In this document: piece after piece, positions 14,601 through 23,635 of the stretch
How the letters are laid out: the number at the start of each line of letters is the position of its first letter
How positions within the stretch are numbered: the first letter of the stretch is position 1
Assembly: GCA_905147135.1 (NCBI GenBank)
Contig: LR990061.1
Coordinates: 5,060,026-5,124,025, forward strand
Length of the DNA: 64,000 bases
Source of the DNA: Blastobasis lacticolella
Taxonomy: Eukaryota > Arthropoda > Insecta > Lepidoptera > Blastobasidae
Direction of reading: 5' to 3'
Made by a program: the position numbers and the translations under genes
Notes under the pieces: generated by a model
Database searches by the model: none
What the model was told of the DNA's origin: nothing
The model's input: the letters and a program-made list of their open reading frames with translations, nothing else

Positions 14601-16189
14601 GAATCAAAACCAGAATAAGAACCATAACTTCACAAATTCCTGCCAAAAAGAGACCGTAAAATCGTTGTCACCTTAGTGATATGGAAAACAGGCATGTACC
14701 TTACTAGGTACCTATGAAATTGGCGTTTTGTATAGCGAAATGACAAATTAATGTTCACACAAATACATTTCTTAATATCGTGCAAATGGCGAATGCGGTT
14801 TCAATGAAACTTTGTAGGTTTAATCGGCCAATATTAAGCTAACTGGTGCATACCATCTTGTTGTAATAACCACCCACTCCATAAAATTTGGGTTTTGTAA
14901 AGTAGGGTTTTCCGTATAATGTCATGTTATAATTATAACACTGCGATCTCCAACCGGCTCCAGCCGCGTGGTGTCCGGCAGAATAGAATAGCACCAACCC
15001 CTTACACTCGTGGGTGTCGTACAAGGCGACTAATGTTTTCGGTGCAAAATATCTAGATTCTCTGTAGGCTGGAAAATGGGCAGCAGCATTTTCCATTGTT
15101 ATATTTACAACACTGCGATCTCCAACCCGCCCGCCAAGCGTGGTGATTACGACAATGACCTCCCTAAGGCCCTAAGTCCTGCAGTGGACTGTTATGGGCT
15201 GTGCTGCGATGATGATACTTGCGAAAAAAAAACGCATAGGTAAGAACGCAATACTCATCCATCCCTCCCTCCCCAGAGTGTTCGAACGCGGCTGCGGCGC
15301 TGTAGCGGGCGGCGGTGGCGCGCGTCGCGGGGAACTCACGCTCGAGGCCGCCAGAGATGCGGCCCAGAGGCCAAGGCAGCCACTCAGGGCGAGACGGGTC
15401 GCCACTACCGCTAAGAGGAAGAAGGTAGGCAGATATACATACGCACACCCCTAGAGGCTGAGCAGATACACACAGCGGAGGCACCCAAGGACCGAGGGCA
15501 GCCGCTGAGGGCGAGACGGGTCGCCATTACCGCTAAAATGAAGAAGGTGAGATGATACACGCTTACACACACAGCCCTGGAAGCAGCCAAGACAGCCGCT
15601 GAGGGAGAAACATTTCGCCACTATCGGTAAGAGAAAGAAGGTGAATAGATCCAAACATCGCTGGAGGCGGCGGACGAAGGCATCCAAAGACCAAGGCAGC
15701 TGCTGACGGTGAGACGAGTCGGTGGTAACGGAAACATCCGTTACTCGCTGCTTAAGCTCCTAAATAATTGTATAGCAGGAATTGCAGCAAGTCCAGACGA
15801 ATATTAATTTACCCTCGAGAAGATTTCCATAAGCTGAAAACGTCCATTCAATAACTGTGTACATTCATTGCCACCTTAAAATGAACATCTTGACTGGTAA
15901 ATTCGTAATTTAGAATGTTTAGTAGGAGTTCAGACCGATTTCGTCCACTTTCCTAAAGTTTCCTACGTAGTCAACTCTCCTAACTCTTCCTAAGTTTTCC
16001 ACTACCTACTACTACTACTATTAAAAGCTCTGTTTCTAACCCATACCACCTCTTCCATTCCAGGACGAGATCAGCGTCGACTGTTTGGACTTCAACAAGA
16101 AGATCTTGCACACGGCGTGGCACCCGCACGAGAGCATCATCGCCGTTGCGGCGACGAATAATCTATTCATATTCCAAGACAAGTTCTAG
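2616..16189 (+). CDS. tws: PP2A B55 regulatory subunit (twins), 3' ten coding exons
   Basis: This is the WD40 beta-propeller regulatory B subunit that directs protein phosphatase 2A to substrates in mitosis and signalling. Exons: 2616-2770, 6614-6814, 8358-8494, 10904-11078, 11798-11861, 12827-12974, 13584-13662, 14197-14324, 15277-15424, 16064-16189. Every intron is GT-AG and the joined reading frame stays open: 452 complete codons plus TAA/TAG-type stop (TAG at 16187). Hallmarks seen include [105 protein letters not shown] and the C-terminal end [10 protein letters not shown]. These match the B55 family, with details ([29 protein letters not shown]) closest to Drosophila twins. The first exon here starts inside a codon, so the start codon lies upstream of the window. 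The loop encoded by exon 9 is unusually Gly/Arg/Ala-rich. The identification is firm; exon ends were inferred by eye. Confidence 0.96.
2821..2965 (+). repeat. Dispersed repeat, also present inverted at 5990-6175
   Basis: The stretch from the CTGTCTGTCTGTC run through 'gaagccaggttggtcgctagta' matches, in reverse complement, the block at 5990-6175 (gcgacctgccccgacttcgc ... cagacagacgcggagagcg). This is a common insect transposon-end motif. I cannot assign a family. Confidence 0.5.
3600..3780. repeat. Dispersed repeat shared with 43140-43320
   Basis: The block shares ordered segments with 43140-43320: 'gcctttgttt', 'gagatagcagtacctatgtc' (with substitutions), 'gcgcc' and 'cagcgata'. It ends just before the perfect hairpin at 3797. 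This suggests a dispersed non-autonomous element. Confidence 0.5.
3797..3850. repeat. Perfect 26-bp inverted repeat with a 2-base loop
   Basis: The left arm 3797-3822 (cctgtacgagaaacatatg...) is exactly reverse-complementary to 3825-3850, with only 'ac' between. It lies in a tws intron. Confidence 0.9.
3965..4085 (-). mobile_element. Decayed RTE-type retrotransposon tail
   Basis: It shares with 22650-22790 the ordered pieces 'ttcttctccac', 'cgcccg/tgcccg', 'tcggcatcc' and 'ccgttggctct', and is on the same strand as that longer relic. It is too decayed to translate. Confidence 0.5.
5990..6175 (-). repeat. Inverted copy of the 2821-2965 repeat
   Basis: It reads as the reverse complement of the block at 2821-2965, including the 'accgatggtgaaaaccg' segment and the CAGACAGA run at the far end. 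Confidence 0.5.
6184..6435 (-). mobile_element. tRNA-related SINE
   Basis: On the minus strand it starts with 'ggtctagtggcagcgtgctg', which looks like a tRNA A box (TGGTCTAGTGG), followed about 60 bases on by a degenerate B-box-like 'ggtgaccgattcc'. A second copy on the same strand lies at 39590-39795. The family is unnamed. Confidence 0.6.
6444..6580 (+). mobile_element. RTE-type retrotransposon 3' end with GATGAT tail
   Basis: Translated on the plus strand it gives [21 protein letters not shown] and then a segment ending QQWASS, the usual C-terminal end of lepidopteran RTE-type ORFs. It stops in a gatgatgatgatgac simple-repeat tail. It is heavily 5'-truncated and lies just before tws exon 2. 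Confidence 0.65.
6834..7105 (+). repeat. Poly-T tract plus dispersed repeat (copy at 12990-13205)
   Basis: A T-rich run (6834-6870) leads into a block with 'tagcggttgggagg', 'gcatacgtgctaaacacccc' and 'tttcatcggatgc'. The same segments recur in the same order at 12990-13205, again beginning shortly after a tws exon. Confidence 0.65.
7173..7293. mobile_element. Small inverted-repeat element (MITE-like), 121 bp
   Basis: The ends 7173-7191 (tatggacgtttgcaatacc) and 7275-7293 (ggtatttcaaacgtccata) are inverted repeats with one mismatch. There is no coding capacity. Confidence 0.6.
7574..7770. repeat. Two-copy tandem repeat, period about 104 bp
   Basis: 'tatgaagtgcaa' occurs at 7574 and 7678. 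Each is followed by 'aaccttcgatagat' and 'ttacctgtacracatgtc', so one unit has been duplicated head to tail. Confidence 0.65.
7803..7899. mobile_element. Possible short MITE
   Basis: 'agtggcactacggtcgc' near 7804 pairs imperfectly with 'gcgacagtaatgccact' near 7899. The element is under 100 bp and only weakly supported. Confidence 0.35.
8105..8200 (+). repeat. Dispersed repeat family A (GGGCAACGCATTGGT)
   Basis: 'gtgggcaacgcattggtgat' followed by 'cccctggtattgct' and 'ggcaacggtgctcac' recurs at 22050-22150 and 63355-63455 (+) and inverted at 23350-23470. It is a short SINE-like or non-autonomous repeat that I cannot name. Confidence 0.6.
8358..8494 (+). CDS. tws: tws exon 3 (numbered from window start), parent of the intronic exon copies
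   Basis: The exon enters in phase 0 after a CTGTCAG acceptor and encodes [18 protein letters not shown], then a segment ending ELMVEASPR. The last codon is split 2+1 with the next exon, and the donor is GTATGT at 8495. The blade between VSERDK and VEASPR is the expected place for this B55 sequence. Its final ~85 bases and donor are repeated four more times in the next intron. Confidence 0.93.
8495..9720. repeat. Complex tandem array with four partial copies of tws exon 3
   Basis: Units of about 210-223 bp repeat a spacer (acacaacactgac, ggctaggatacacgatcgta, acaccatcacacctgacac) followed by the 3' part of exon 3. Exon-like copies lie at 8638-8726, 8848-8933, 9071-9156 and 9509-9590. The first three keep the exon reading frame and the GT donor (8727, 8934, 9157). 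The fourth has lost its donor. All lack the exon's 5' half (VSERDK...) and its CTGTCAG acceptor. Reading from the real exon straight through its donor meets a TGA within three codons. Confidence 0.9.
9187..9460. repeat. Local minisatellite of about 60 bp inside the exon-copy array
   Basis: 'catccaggagtcaggacac' and variants recur about every 58-62 bases between 9209 and 9435, alternating with 'aacgggtggga/aacggctagga' and 'tacacgatcat'. It fills the wider gap between the third and fourth exon copies, a secondary expansion of the spacer. Confidence 0.85.
9782..9975 (+). mobile_element. SINE-like repeat (copy at 14333-14515)
   Basis: A T-run, 'atgctacycagtga', 'ataacatccacgatt', 'aaaatgcagaa', 'cactgtgaggactaag' and 'atgcctgtaatttcg' occur in the same order at 14333-14515. 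Part of the tail also occurs near 3355. Confidence 0.6.
10595..10690 (+). repeat. Short dispersed repeat (CCTGCCTGATGGTAAGCAGT)
   Basis: A T-run followed by 'ataccactaatgtggcaaac' and 'ctgcctgatggtaagcagt' resembles a common lepidopteran short repeat. A related 'gcccgcctgatggtaaac' lies at 55550. The rest of 9990-10903 shows nothing else I recognise. Confidence 0.45.
12060..12460 (+). mobile_element. Dispersed repeat family B (TGGGCAGCAG / CCCCTTACACTCGTGGGTGTCG)
   Basis: Two partial copies follow one another, sharing 'aaaatgggcagcag'. Between them lies 'gtgtccggcagagtagtata' followed by the segment ending 'gtgggtgtcgtacaaggcgac'. Relatives lie at 14920-15195, 46950-47190, 52430-52610 and 61290-61425. 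Confidence 0.65.
12655..12730 (-). mobile_element. Fragment of the RTE-type tail seen at 22650
   Basis: 'catcgtcctagcgcttatcc' followed by 'gacctctgcctgggtctgctt' closely matches the start of the relic at 22650. Confidence 0.6.
12990..13340 (+). repeat. Dispersed repeats in the tws intron after exon 6
   Basis: 12990-13205 repeats the 6880-7060 block (same order of 'gcggttgggagg', 'gcatacgtgctaaacacccc', 'caggtttcatcggatgc'). 13240-13340 carries 'gcgcacagttcagatttctg' and 'cccgcagggttctgttattt', shared with 25960-26060 and 40640-40715. Confidence 0.6.
14333..14515 (+). mobile_element. SINE-like repeat, second copy
   Basis: It is the partner of 9782-9975 on the same strand and begins eight bases after the exon 8 donor. 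Confidence 0.6.
14920..15195 (+). mobile_element. Family B dispersed repeat
   Basis: It contains 'gtgtccggcagaatagaata', 'ccccttacactcgtgggtgt' and 'ggaaaatgggcagcagcatt', then 'gtcctgcagtggactgttat', the same order as at 12180-12370. Confidence 0.65.
15277..15424 (+). CDS. tws: tws exon 9 (numbered from window start), divergent basic loop
   Basis: The exon enters in phase 1 (completing Arg) and encodes VFERG, a Gly/Ala/Arg run, [10 protein letters not shown], a basic stretch and KRKK before a GTAGGC donor. In the family this position reads VFDR...DVTLEAS...KPRKVC...GKRKKDEISVD, so the anchors VF(D/E)R, LTLEA and KRKK are kept. The sequence between them is replaced by low-complexity Gly/Arg/Ala residues. 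The splice to exon 10 (DEISVD) is in frame. Three more copies of its 3' half follow in the intron. Confidence 0.9.
15478..15731. repeat. Tandem array with three partial copies of tws exon 9
   Basis: Copies at 15478-15546, 15577-15640 and 15660-15731 repeat the exon's 3' half. The first two still read [16 protein letters not shown] and [16 protein letters not shown] in the parental frame, and both end in usable GT donors (15547 GTGAGA, 15641 GTGAAT). The third is more diverged and has no clear donor. Each is preceded by CA-rich sequence. Splicing from the nearest upstream AG (cacacag) would put the first copy out of frame, so a working alternative exon is unlikely. Confidence 0.88.
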
Positions 16190-16249
16190 CGCGAAACGCC
16201 GCGGCCCTAGCCCTAGGTGAGCGAGGACTGCCGCCTGTGGTGACCGTTG

Positions 16250-16560
16250 ACCGACTCAGTGTGGTCTACAGTGACTCAGTGTGGTCTACAGTGACTCAGT
16301 GTGGTCTACAGTGACGCAGTGTGGTCTACAGTGACTCGTTGTTGTCCACAGTGGTTTGCTCTGGTCTCTAGTTAGACTGTAGTGGCTCACTGTGACCTGC
16401 AGTGACTCATTGTGGTCTACAGTGACTTATTGTGATATACATGTGACTCGATGTGCTCTACAGTGACCCAATGTGATGTATAGTGAGTAATTGTGGTCTA
16501 AACTGACTCACTGTGATACAGTGACTCATTATGGTTTACAATAAGCTCACTGTACAGTGT
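16250..16560. repeat. 20-bp minisatellite just after the tws stop codon
   Basis: The unit 'gtgactcagtgtggtctaca' is nearly perfect for the first four copies and decays over the next ten or so, starting about 60 bases after the stop codon. Confidence 0.92.
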
Positions 16561-16894
16561 GGGGCCCATCTAGAGCCACTGTACAGCCAAAAATAATTTA
16601 AAAGCAATATTGTTGTGAGGGTTCAAGTTTACGGGCTTTGGTGGTGATCAATGACGGGACAAACAAATCTCTATCGAATATTGTGATACATGGTAACATA
16701 CCGCTTCTCTTTGTACAAATATATCGTTCCTCTTGTCCCTACACCATCAAACCCTGCCGTTATAAGTAATCAAAATAATCCATTATTTTTGAGAGACGAT
16801 TGACTAATTTGTGAACAAGACTTTGAGGTCGTTTTACAAATTATCCAACCGTCTTCTTTTATACTGAGTAACGTTATGTGACAAAAGTCCAGGA

Positions 16895-17097
16895 GGCTAA
16901 TTACGTTACTCTGCTACCAACAATTCTCTGAATTCAATTATTAAAATCGTTACTTTTGCGATTACGTATGATTGATTAAATAGTTTCGGTTTCAAACAAC
17001 AACTGAACCCGTGAAATCGATGATAAAGAATCGCAAAAGTAACAATTTCAATCATTGAAATCAGAAAATTGTTGGCAACAGCGTTACATAATTAGCC
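16895..17097. mobile_element. 203-bp MITE with long imperfect terminal inverted repeats
   Basis: The left ~66 bases (ggctaattacgttactctgc ... ttacttttgcgatt) pair with the right ~66 (aatcgcaaaagtaacaattt ... gttacataattagcc). There is no ORF. It sits in the tws 3' UTR region and could fold into a hairpin if transcribed. Confidence 0.8.
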
Positions 17098-20000
17098 AAC
17101 ATCACATCTTAAGTAGGAAGCACAGAAACAATGAACCCATAATCCTGAATTGACGCATTTATAATGAATACAAGCGAACGAGGGGTCGTGTGGACCCTGA
17201 TTCGCTGATCGTAGCTTTATATAGTGAATGGAATACAACGACAAAGTTAACTATTGTGTATCGCAGTCCTCGTCTCGCCGGGCGTTTAACTATTATTGTC
17301 AAGTTATCTATAGCAACAGCTGTTTGTGAAATATGTCAAAAGAAAAAGGAAGCCGAGCGATTTGTCTTGTCCGAGAAATTATGTTTTGTCTCAAGCTGCT
17401 GTGTTAGGATTGATAAAATCACTGTGTTACATAGGCATTGTATGTGTGTTCTGCGTATCTTGGTTTACGAGTAACTCTATACTTCGACGCAGATACATGT
17501 ATCAGTATCAAAATGTCTGCATTGACCTCATAATGGGCGAAATAGACAGAACATTACATTTATTTTGATAATACATCGCTTATAGATTGTAAGACAACTG
17601 TGGGCTATCTTCGTCATCGAGTACATGAAAAATTCCACATTGTTGCGACAGTACAGGTGTACGAGACAAAACGTTGGTCTAGGTTATCCACCTCTCACAG
17701 TCTATTGTTATAAAAGGAACTCATTGAATTGCTCAACAGAAAGACATATCAAAACATACAGTTCAATCGATGGGTCTAAAAACTTCGAATTTGATGTTAA
17801 ATTAGCGGACACTATGTTTTTTCAAGTGGTTTATTATTCTCTTAACATTAGCAAACTTGACAAACTATAAAAAAATATCAATACTCAAATGTGACAAAAA
17901 TCTTGTATCGTAAGGCCATCTGGCACCATATTTAACGACAGCTGCTGCTATAGAATTGTTAAAATGTATAGTGTTGTATTGGATGTATGTAATTCCGTTA
18001 TAGTCGAATCAAATGTAATCATATCATGTTTTTATGGCTTTGAGAAATAGTAATGATTGTGTATTAATTTATTATTTAATTTCAATATTGTTTTTCATCA
18101 TCTGTAGTACATATTAGTTTGTAGGTCTTCTGGCTGACACTCGTTTACTTTTGCAACTCCACTGCATCCATCCAATAATGCGCTATACCCTTAGCTAGCT
18201 AGGAACTAAGTCCGTTACTGAATAAACTCTATAATGGTTTATACGCTTTTCATACTTAAGGTTCTAAGCGTAAATTAAGTATTTATTGTTTAATGATGAT
18301 AAAAATACACAAAACGAGGTGTTGACCGAGATTAGTTAGGACTATCGAAATGATAACTAATAGTTGATTAGAACAATGGCTTTTGCGTTTGAAATGTAAG
18401 GGTTCTAGTATTGGAGAGTAACTTAATAGACTGTCTTAGAATTTGACGATTAAACTTGTCTTATGATAGCTTAAAACTGCCACTTTGTATCTGACTGCTA
18501 AATCGATTGGTTCTTATGACGCCACGTTCGCATCCGTACGTTTCAAAAGCAAAATGCTTCTGCAAAATTAGTATTGACGACGCCTGGTTTTGAGGGCGTT
18601 GTGGATACTAAAATTGCGCAATCAATCCACCGCTATCCGTTGACAGCGGATTTATACAGTTGTATTTCTTTACACGTAACATCAATAGTTAAATTTCTAA
18701 TTGTAAACTGTAGTATAGGTTTAAGTAATTGCTAAATAAAAACTCACAAATATGAATTGTATTGTCATGGATTTTTGCAATTGGAATCATTTTCAGAATA
18801 CTCCAGACCATAATATGGTGGATATGATGATCATTGTCGTTCATTTTTAATTTGACTGCGTCGTTCTCGTCAGTCACGATGATAAAACGAAGTTGAACGT
18901 AATGTTTATGACGAGTAGAGTACTGTATAAATCGGCTAGCAACCGCCTTTCATACGTAATATTAATGCAAATAATGTAACAAAATGTACCATTTTCGCCG
19001 ACAAGAAAGCAGGCCCGTGCCTTACGCTGGACATCATGTTTTTGTTAGTCGTTCCTTATTTATTTACTACTATATTATGTATTTTTTATCTTAGTCTTTG
19101 TGATTGTTTTACTATGAATTTGCGCTTCAGTGACTGTGTACTGTAACCGGGATACATCAGGATAAGGCAGGGTCCTAACTCCATGAGGCAAAGTTCTAAT
19201 CTCTTTGAGGTACCGTCCTGCATCACACTAGATCGACGTACCAGGGGATTCATTGGGCATATAATACTTACGGATTGGAAAACTTTTGATTTCTCAATGT
19301 GATTTTCGTTTTAAAAATAATGTACCTAATGTGTAAGGAAGCTTAAAACAGTATCTAAAAATGTAAATATAGAGAACGAATGGAGGCCTGAACAATATAC
19401 ATATAGAGGTATTTTGTCACAACATAATTATATGTATGTACAGAGTTATATATATTTGTACTTTGTGTAAAGCTTGATTAAAAAAAAAAGAAATTATGTT
19501 TCTTCAATATTTGAAATGAATTGATTTTTTGTACACTGTTTTGTTGTTCGGTTAGGTAAGTCTGCCGCGCGGCGTCGCTCTGGGAACAAACCTTTCTTGT
19601 TAGTTTCTAAAATCAAATCAAATGGCCACAGCGATAGCACTGAAGTTGGGTTTCCAAGCAGACTCCTCGGTTGCCGACGCCGCGACGGGCGTAAGGCTGT
19701 ATTCAGGCACTTCCATTACTTGTGTCTATTACCATAATCTCTTGTATTTTTTAATGTTGATCGATTTTGTATAGGAATGTGTTAAGTTTTTTTTTTCTCC
19801 TTTTTTTGTAAGGGGCCTCGGTCAATTCCGCACGCGACGCTTAGACAGCGAACACTCGAGTCCGAAAGCTATCCGCTGCATCATTTATTGGCTGATAGTG
19901 GAACGTAAGTGATAAATTAAATGTGTGATAATTATTATAAAGGAAAATAAAAAAAATAATAACGCTTTCGTTTGCTTCCGATGCGAGAATCAAGGAATTG

Positions 20001-20426
20001 ACTACGTCCCCGCGATATCAATGTATGTAAAATAATAATTAAAAAAAAACGTGAGCTCCGTTAGTGTAAATGTAAGAGACGGCGTGTGTGAGGCGCGGCG
20101 TGAGTGCGTGCGAGAAAGGTGATGGGTGACCGTCCTAATTTAAGTCTAGTATATAGTTAGGCAAAAACTGTGAACGCCGCAGACGTTGAAACAAAGGAAA
20201 TCAGTCTTTTTTTTTCTTTCCTGCATCGAGGGATCAAGAGTGTTGCTTGTGATAATCGCAATAAGCGGTGTATTAGTGGTTTACGGACTAAATCGTTTGT
20301 GAATAGTTTTCCGTTTGTGTGAGAACGGGCGACCCTCGACGCCCGCTGTCCCCGTCCGCCCCTACGAAAGAAAAACTGTCGCGGCATCTCTTTTATAACC
20401 TATGTTGTGTAACCCTATACTGTGGA

Positions 20427-20566
20427 CTTACCATGAGCTCTTATAGCAAGACCTAAACAGAATTGCTTTCGCTTTGAACGAGACAAGCTTATGTGACACG
20501 TATAGCGCTGTCTCGTTGTAAGCAAGGCAGTTCTGTTTAGGTCCTGCTATAAGAGTTCATGGTAAG
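20427..20566. mobile_element. 140-bp inverted-repeat element
   Basis: 'cttaccatgagctcttatag' followed by 'caagacctaaacagaattgc' (20427-20466) pairs with 'gcagttctgtttaggtcctg' followed by 'ctataagagttcatggtaag' (20527-20566), with few mismatches. It is a hairpin MITE. Confidence 0.8.
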
Positions 20567-21684
20567 GCCCCTGTTCAATGTTCACTCTTATGGAGCTGCT
20601 GAACAGGTTGCCAGCAGAGTGACCTTGATCAAGCAACGAAGTATCCTGTTGTTTGGCTTTGGAAAAATGGCGGCCATTCGTTGATTGGTTGATTGATCAG
20701 TCATTATGTTGGTAACTATGTAGCAGACCTTTAAGGAGCTTTTGAATAGGCAGACTATAGATTGTGTAGTCTGTGTGGACGGGCAATATACTTACTGCTA
20801 TATGTGACTGCAATACAGTGGCCCGCCATTTTTCTTATTGGAGTTCCAGCCGCACTAATGATGTGGTGTAGTAACTTCTTTTCTATTCGACATGAAGTTT
20901 GCGTGAGTGACGATATTGCAGCCATATATTGCAGTAATCATATTGCTCGTGTAGAAGCATCTGTAACATAACCAACGGCCCAAAAACCAATGTCCAAAAT
21001 TGCCAATTTTCGCTACGTAAAATATGACATCTTGACATGTTCAGTCTATGAAAATGACAATGTTAATCTAAATTATATATTTTGTAACCTAGACATGTAT
21101 TTGCGGACTGCAGTAGTTCCTGTACAGGGCGCTGGTTTTCTAGATAAATAGATCCACATAAGTCGCAGCTTTGCATAGAATGACGTCACCGAAAATGCTG
21201 GTAATAACGTGGCGTTTGGTCCTATGACGTTATTTGTAACATTTTACGGGCATTTGACGCAAGTTGTGGCAGTATTGTAGCCACATTTCCTAAGCAACCT
21301 TTGGAGACATGCAGTAGTGACTGTGCAAGGTGATAATTGATAAAGCGTTGATCCTGTTTCAATACTTTGTTGTTATGTTGCACTACCAAATGCCGGGATA
21401 GTTCGATTTTGTTTTAGTAACATAGAAATGATAAGTTTCCAAATTGTCTGGCAGGAATTACAAAGTAACTCGTGCAGGAGAAATAAATTGTCAGTAAAAT
21501 CTTTAGACGACATGTCCTTACATAAATTGTTAATAAGATAACCTTTTTCATGATATATGAACACGACAGCACCTCAACCTTCCCTGCTTGGCCTTTGCAT
21601 CTTCGCGCATCCAAAATGATGCTAGCTCATTTTATACTGGTCGTGGCTAGGTTGCTGTGCTGTCTGTACTACAAATTGTACAGT

Positions 21685-21798
21685 GCGACAAACTTGTCTG
21701 GGTCGGTGGCGGAAAGTGGAACTGACAATGTCACGTAAAACGCAATGGTTTCCGTGGAGCTAGCGCCATTGTCACAGACCTAGTTAAGTTTGTTGCGC
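21685..21798. mobile_element. Possible MITE, diverged inverted ends
   Basis: 'gcgacaaacttgtctgggtc' at 21685 pairs imperfectly with 'gacctagttaagtttgttgc' ending near 21798. Confidence 0.45.
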
Positions 21799-22049
21799 TA
21801 ACTGGCCGGTCCTTGGTTGTAGTATTAGTATACTATGGCTAAGGGTTGGTGACAAACGCAATGTGCCATGAGGCGGCGGGCGGGGCGCGGCCCCGTATCA
21901 AGGGGTTGTTGAATCCAAAATATTTCCTATAATATAAATTTTTATATCTGAACACTTTGTTTCATTTATAGCGGTGGTGGTGACCCGTGGTTGCTATGAA
22001 TCGTCATTTGATTAATAGGCAAGTAACTCAATATTTATGCGAGAGATTT

Positions 22050-22150
22050 AGGCGGGCAACGCATTGGTAACTCCCCTGGTGTTGCTGATGTCCATAGGCG
22101 GCGGTGACCACTTGCCTGGTGGCCTGTTTGTCTGCCGTGTAACATACAAA
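22050..22150 (+). repeat. Family A dispersed repeat
   Basis: 'gcgggcaacgcattggtaac' and 'cccctggtgttgctgatgtc' match 8105-8200 in order. Confidence 0.6.
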
Positions 22151-22268
22151 AAAAACGTTCAATTTGAGTTAGTCAGCTTATATTGAACGTGAATTGCCCA
22201 GGTCGGGCTTTACGTATATCTATGAATACTACCGCTCAGATTTTGATGTATTTTGCAGCTGCATTGTA

Positions 22269-22380
22269 AGGCGGTGTCCTAATTGGCAGGTCCTGTGACC
22301 ATGGTCATACGACTTCACCCGACCAATATTAGGCCTCAAAACCGCCCGTCGCACGACCATTGTCAATTAGAACAGCGCCT
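22269..22380. mobile_element. 112-bp MITE-like inverted repeat
   Basis: 'aggcggtgtcctaattggca' at 22269 pairs with 'tgtcaattagaacagcgcct' ending at 22380 (17 of 20 bases). Confidence 0.6.
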
Positions 22381-22642
22381 ATGAGTCAAGTTTAGGTGAC
22401 ATATCAAGTTATCACTGAAAAAGTGCTATAGTAAGACCAAGTACATAATATGATGTAGATCATAGCATTCTTTCAAAACAAATCAGTTTTTTTTCCTATA
22501 ACGATGCCATATAAACAGAAATATACATCGTATATAGAATATATAGAATCTTTGCATATAAATATATTTAAGGTACAGGAAAATTATACAATATTTATCC
22601 TGAAGCTATTTCGGTAACCAAAAAATAGATAAAAAACAAAGA

Positions 22643-23305
22643 CTTCTATATATATCATCATCGTCCTAGCGCTTATCCCGGCCTCTGCCAGGGTCCGCTT
22701 TCCCACAAATTCTTCTCCACTTCGCCCGGTCCTCGGCATCCTCGCGTCTTACACCGTTGGCTCTCGCATCCGACTCAGCGATGTCAATCCATCGCTTCTT
22801 GGGTCGCCCACGGGGCCTCTTTTCTGATACCGGCAGGTTCAGGCCCCTATTTCCCACGTATCCGTGAGGCTTACACAACACGTGACCAAACCAGCATAGG
22901 CGAGCCGTCTCGATCTTGTCCGCGATATCCCTCACGCCAAGACTGCCACGGATGTATTCATTACGTACTCGATCGACCCGTGTAACTCCGCACATCCAGC
23001 GCAGCATTTTCATTTCGTTGGCGTGAAGTTCGCGAACGTGTTTCGTCAGCGCTGGCCATGTCTCGCAGCCATAGAGCATCACCGGTCTAATATACTCTTG
23101 TATATAAGCCCTTTGAGCTTGACAGGGATTTTAGGGTCACAGATGACTTCCGTGGGTTCCCGCCATTTGGCCCAAGCTGCAGAGATTCGGGATTTGACAT
23201 CAGTGCCGATATCGCCAGACTCGTGCATCACGGATCCGAGGTATTTGGATTTATCTGTTCTATTGACAGCTACGTCACCTATACGAATTTTTTACAGGAG
23301 ATGTA
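22643..23305 (-). pseudogene. RTE-type reverse transcriptase, C-terminal relic with a frameshift
   Basis: The minus frame 22666-23082 reads VMLYGCETWPALTKHVRELH, ETARLCWFGHVL and PRGRPKKRWIDI, the conserved C-terminal end of lepidopteran RTE-type polymerases. Upstream sense continues in another frame (KYLGSVMHESGDIGTDVKSR, then SAAWAKWREP) to about 23305, so a single-base shift near 23080-23100 separates the two halves. The catalytic YADD region is absent. This is a dead, 5'-truncated copy. It lies between the first two genes. Confidence 0.85.
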
Positions 23306-23308
23306 TAT

Positions 23309-23635
23309 ACAGGTGTTATATAATATATGTATGAAGCCGTGAACTAGATGGTTTTTTTTTATGTCGTACAGTAGGCAAGCGGGCCATCTGCTGGAAAGTG
23401 GTCACCACTGCCTCTAGACATCTAACACCAAGAGTATCGCCAATGCGTTGCCCACCTCTATAACACGTTGCTGCAGCAAAAAGACAAATGCCCCTCCACT
23501 GCCAAAGCGCTAAACGTATGAAAACGATAGGTACAATTATTTATGTCGTACGTGGAATAATTGTGCCTATCGTTTGAATACATTTAGCACTCCATCCAGT
23601 ACCAGGTTTCATACACATATTATGTAACAACCTGT
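23309..23635. mobile_element. 327-bp terminal-inverted-repeat element
   Basis: Left end 'acaggtgttatataatatat' and right end 'acatattatgtaacaacctgt' are inverted repeats of about 27 bases. It contains an inverted family A copy (23350-23470) and the hairpin 23522-23575. A solo right end recurs at 26611-26640. Confidence 0.65.
23522..23575. repeat. 20-bp inverted repeat with 14-base loop
   Basis: 'aaacgataggtacaattatt' and 'aataattgtgcctatcgttt' are complementary except for one base. Confidence 0.8.

Larger units (their letters stand above)
16190..19951 (+). other. Probable tws 3' UTR and downstream flank
   Basis: After the TAG at 16187 the plus strand has no further coding sequence that I can identify. 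Canonical AATAAA hexamers lie at 18221, 18735 and 19946, so the transcript end could be at any of these. The stretch holds a 20-bp minisatellite (16250-16560) and a MITE (16895-17097). Otherwise I see nothing distinct. Confidence 0.5.

Noticed and set aside
23023..23334. 103-codon plus-strand open frame
   Set aside because: It is antisense to the RTE-type relic.
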